The notes beneath the pieces were generated by a model. That model saw only the letters and a program-made list of their open reading frames with translations, was not told the origin of the DNA and did no database searches. Made by a program: the position numbers and the translations under genes. Positions 60,110 through 64,000 of a stretch of 64,000 nucleotides of DNA are shown piece by piece (within the stretch, counting starts at the first letter, position 1; every line of letters begins with the position of its first letter). The stretch lies in contig NC_045139.1 in the NCBI RefSeq assembly GCF_008831285.2, positions 33,765,706-33,829,705 of the forward strand, written 5' to 3'. This DNA comes from Nymphaea colorata. Taxonomy: Eukaryota > Streptophyta > Magnoliopsida > Nymphaeales > Nymphaeaceae.

Positions 60110-63100
60110 GGTGTAGGATTTAGCTCAACCTATGTGCTATTTTGGAAACCCAGTTTAGTTGAAATTTGAGGTGGGTTTGGTCTAGGTCTATTAAATTCAT
60201 ATGAATTTGTATGAAGTGGTAGCCTAGATTCATGTGGCTCCTAAGTTAGATTTTATGAAAAAATATGCACATATAGGTAAAGGACCAAAATACCCCTAGC
60301 ATGAAAATCATAATTTGTGGGTCGTGTAAGCAAGCTAACAACACTAAAAGGTGCACAAAATCAAAATAAGGCGTCTTGTTAAATTTGGTCAAAAAAGAAC
60401 CTCACTTGCTCCTTCAAACCTCAAAAATTCAATTTTTATGGATATGAAAGGGACCCCTTTTTTTTATTGTTGGGCAAGGACAAAATAGAAACTTTTGATA
60501 TGAGCCATGTCACTTGATCCAAAGCTGCAAATATTCTCTTGAAGAATTGTTGATCGCAGCCATGTGAAGAAATTGAGCAATTGATTCTTGAGTTGATTGG
60601 AATTCTGCTCGAAAGATAATACTACAATGAAACTAGCTATTCGAAATTGAACAACCCTTAGTAAATTTGCAAAATGGAAATTTAACTCAAATATGAAACC
60701 CTGGGATTGGCTTTGGGCCTTTCCTGTGCATGAACTAAAATCAATGTCTAAAATGCTCATGTGGACACTAAAGAATGTGATCTTACCTTGGTAGAGATAA
60801 CAAGCTCTGGATTGTGAGGATTTTAGCTCAGACCTGCTAAAGTTAGCAACAGAGTGTCACTTTGATTTTAGGACAAAGCTCTAGAACTCAAATCTAGATT
60901 CTAGAAGTAAAAGTAACTAAGGAAATAATTTTTGCACTGAGGAGACCATATGTTTAGCTCAGTTTAGCATAACATGGTTGGTGCTCTAGAATCAGTAGTG
61001 CATGGTCTTAGTGAGTTGATTAGGTTAGAGTGAGCTGGTTTTGTGCTGAGGAAATCCTAGTGAGCTAACTCTAATGACTCATGAGGTCTTGTAAAGCTGA
61101 GAAGTGACCTAATTGTTCAAATGTTAGGCAATTTTCATAATTGAAATGAAAATCCCTACTTTTCAAGTCAAGGCAACAGGATGTAAGGGCAAAACATGTT
61201 AAATTATGATTTTCAAGCATAGACACCTTAAGTTAGAGTTAGGGCATGTCACCTTAACTATGTTTAAAACACGAGAGAAATCAAAGTTAAACTCTACAAA
61301 AATTAGGTTGAACTTAGGTTAACAAGCTGAAACATAAAAATTTGGCAAAGTCTACAAAATCGACGTGGCTTATTTTAATGAATTCAAAAACTATCTTACA
61401 TTGACACAATTTGGTAGGAAAACTTTTTGTACATAGGATAATCAACTCCAAGTGATAGATTGAAAAAACCATTTAGGATCTAAAAGATAGAGAACTCAAA
61501 ACCTATGACAAAAATTTTAAAAATTGCACGGAAAATGTCTGAAAAAAAATGTTAAAAGTTGTACATTTGGTTGGGCCAAACCTATCAAATCAATTTGAAT
61601 TGATATTAATCTATGTCCTCTTTGCCTATAGAATTGATAGGATTTTACAATTAAAAAAAACATGCACTGGGATAAAAAAGTTATGACAATGGGAACTTAA
61701 AGTAGAAACATAAACAAAAGAAAGCAACAAAAGCAGAAGTGACTTTATGACTCTTTGACAACATTTGGAATGATGAAAATGGATTAAATCAACTTGGTTT
61801 TTCCTAAAAAATGGTTTGTAAATTTTCTGCATAACAGAAAATCAACGGAAGTGAAAGTAAAAAAAAATAAACAGAGAGGGAAATGACATCACAAAATTGG
61901 CAAAAATAAGATATTGTAGAAATTTACAGAAAAATGGTTTTGACTAAGTCACCTAATTGACTAGTAAAATCAACTTTGAATTGGCTGAGATTTGATGGAG
62001 AAAAACTATTTAGATAGATCAAACTTTTGGCTTTTACAAAACATAAATCGGAGTTCCCAATCAAAAGTTATGAAGTTTGTATGTTGAACAATTTTCAGGA
62101 CCTAATTTATGCAGTTTGAGAGTTGCAAAAAACATGATTTTGGAAAATGCCCAAATGTAGGGTCACATGAGCTTAGAATTTGATGAAAATTATGGAAAAC
62201 AAACTAGACATGTAGAAGAAACTTGTGCTCTTTATAGATTGTCAATATGATTTATAGTTAAAGACATAATGTTTCTGAAGTTAGGAGAATTTTGAAATTT
62301 CTACAATTCTGAATTTTGTTGAACCCAAGAAGCTACATTTCTAACACTTGAAAACACATAAAAATCGCAAACATGAAAGCTTGCAAATCATCAATTTAGA
62401 CATGTTTAAACCTAAACAGAAGAGAATAGAAAACAAAGAAAGAGGGAGCATGCATGCAACCTTGGAGCTTGAGCCTAAGAGACTTCATATGAGATCATCC
62501 CCCTTTAGGGCTTCTCTATTTAAACAAAATTAGAGAGTCCCAAATGTGATGGAGTCTCTAAGATTATGAGAAGTGTTAGAATTGTAAAGTTAGGAATTTG
62601 ACAAGTGTCATCCATCTAAAAGATTAGATAGGTGACATGTGTCATCCATCTCAAAGGATAGATGATGACATGTGTCAACACCAGATTAATTTGAATATGG
62701 ACATTGAATTTAATTTAAGAATCAAATTACGATGTAGATTTTGAAGAGATCTTGATTAAGATCTAAAGAAAAATTTTGATGTAGGACTTGGATCAAAAGT
62801 CAAGATCAAGACTTAGATTGAGAGAATTACATCTACACATCTGAAATGAAAATCTAGAGATGAACCAAATCAGATTGTATATCTAAGTTTTAATATTATT
62901 ATCTAAATCAAGGATCTAAGATCTGGGCTCCCAAATTAAGCTCAATGTTGCTCTTGTGCAAACTTCACGTTCAAAAGGTGGACTTGGGCTTGATCTTGGT
63001 CTAGGCTCAGCTAATTGTAGGTTAAACTGGGTTCGGTTTTGGTCAAACAATTTCAATTCGGCTAGATCTTGGTTGAGCTCATTTCTAGGTTGGCTCAGAC

Positions 63101-64000
63101 CCTACATGAACCTTACTGGACTCAGATCTAATGCTTGAATTCCCTAAGTTAGGTTCATGTAAATCTAAACAGGTTTATACACAAATAATGCATGCATTTA
63201 CAAATGAAAGTTTTACCTTTGGATGCGAAACTGCACTTTGCGAGGCTGGGTAAGTAGTCTGACCAAATTGATACATAGGTTGGGTTCAATTTAAGGGGCA
63301 TGCAAAGTTTGACTGAAAAATTCCTCAATTTACCCTTGGAAAATCACTTTTTTCAAAATTGACCAAACAGGAATTGACTCAATACATGGAATGTGAATGG
63401 TAAAGTAGACAATATGGATTTCAACCTTGCCTATGAGAAATGAACACATTGATACTCTCCTTGAGTGATGACGAACCTGCCTATGTGCTCAGATTGAAAA
63501 TTGGCAACTCAAAACTCTTGCAAATTTGTTCAGAAGTTACTGGGGAAAATGTTTAGACACAAAACCTCAGAAGTGATTTGAAAACTACAATTATGCTTAA
63601 TTTGAGATAGAATTATTTGAATTGAATGTGACAACAATCAGTTCCAACACTGAAGTATATGATTCTAGCTCGATTCGGCTGACTCGCTTGAATCAGGCAG
63701 AAATAGTGATCAGATATGTGAAAATAAGGAAATAGGAGACTATTTTATTAGAAATAGTTGCTCTAACACATGATTTCGAGCTTCAAAGCTAGAAGCTGAA
63801 AATACTCAACTGACATTGTAGAAAACCTATTGTATGTTTGATTTGGCATGCAAGTGTTCTACTAATGAGAAATGGTGGAAAAAAGGGCAATTTCATAACT
63901 ATTTTTGACCAATGGTAAACATGTTGTGAGAGTTTCTAGAAATTAGGGGGAACGAAAATAACTTTGAGGGAACTTAGGTAAGGCAATTCTTAGGATTCCC
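60110..64000. other. AT-rich, repeat-derived intergenic DNA, no gene seen
   Basis: Stop-dense on both strands. A texture similar to 59280-59640 returns at about 62700-63150 (gatcaaga, tctaggctcag and ggttgagctc words), suggesting two diverged copies of one dispersed repeat. No terminal repeats, coding segments or RNA genes could be recognised, and no feature touches the window's right edge. Confidence 0.45.

Overview
The window reads as nuclear DNA of a flowering plant. It is strongly AT-rich with a few GC-rich islands, and it holds a plant-type TRIM retrotransposon with an initiator-Met-tRNA-like primer site, a decayed Ty3/Gypsy gag-RT relic, many microsatellites, and more than 27 kb of satellite DNA. 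The species cannot be told from sequence alone. I found no gene with a recognisable function, no tRNA or rRNA gene and no prokaryote-style system. Long open frames exist only inside low-complexity repeats and are artefacts of composition.

Layout. Positions 1-9560 are intergenic or intron-like DNA: a GC-richer block with weak promoter and splice-like signals (about 1.0-2.0 kb), a possible 154-nt exon (2639-2792), a T-rich tract (3.7-5.2 kb) and a sharply bounded GC-rich island (5.25-6.96 kb) of unknown origin. A GC-rich repeat (9561-9836) leads into a 3.86-kb purine-rich G-run minisatellite (9837-13694). That array ends at a 100-N assembly gap (13695-13794).

From 13795 to 41258 there is one satellite family with a monomer near 114-115 bp, in two arrays of opposite orientation. 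Array A (13795-27874, + sense) has a higher-order repeat (HOR) of about 2.29 kb, roughly 20 monomers. It includes a derived 1.23-kb unit present three times in tandem. Array B (27968-41258, - sense) has a different, longer HOR of about 4.93 kb, roughly 43 monomers. The switch is a fold-back palindrome with 73-bp arms and a 20-bp loop. This satellite architecture is the most noteworthy content of the window and suggests heterochromatin, possibly pericentromeric or centromeric. That placement is inference.

From 41259 to 64000 the DNA is AT-rich and repeat-derived. It holds a 228-bp tandem duplication at the satellite edge, two exon-like segments (44977-45067 and 53780-53994), TA/TG microsatellites with associated duplications, a 148-bp AT tract between 83-bp direct repeats, the Gypsy relic (54990-56176, - strand) and a complete 455-bp TRIM with 190-bp LTRs and a perfect 5-bp target duplication (59645-60109). 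The three exon-like segments could belong to genes with very large introns or be captured fragments. They cannot be joined into a model here.
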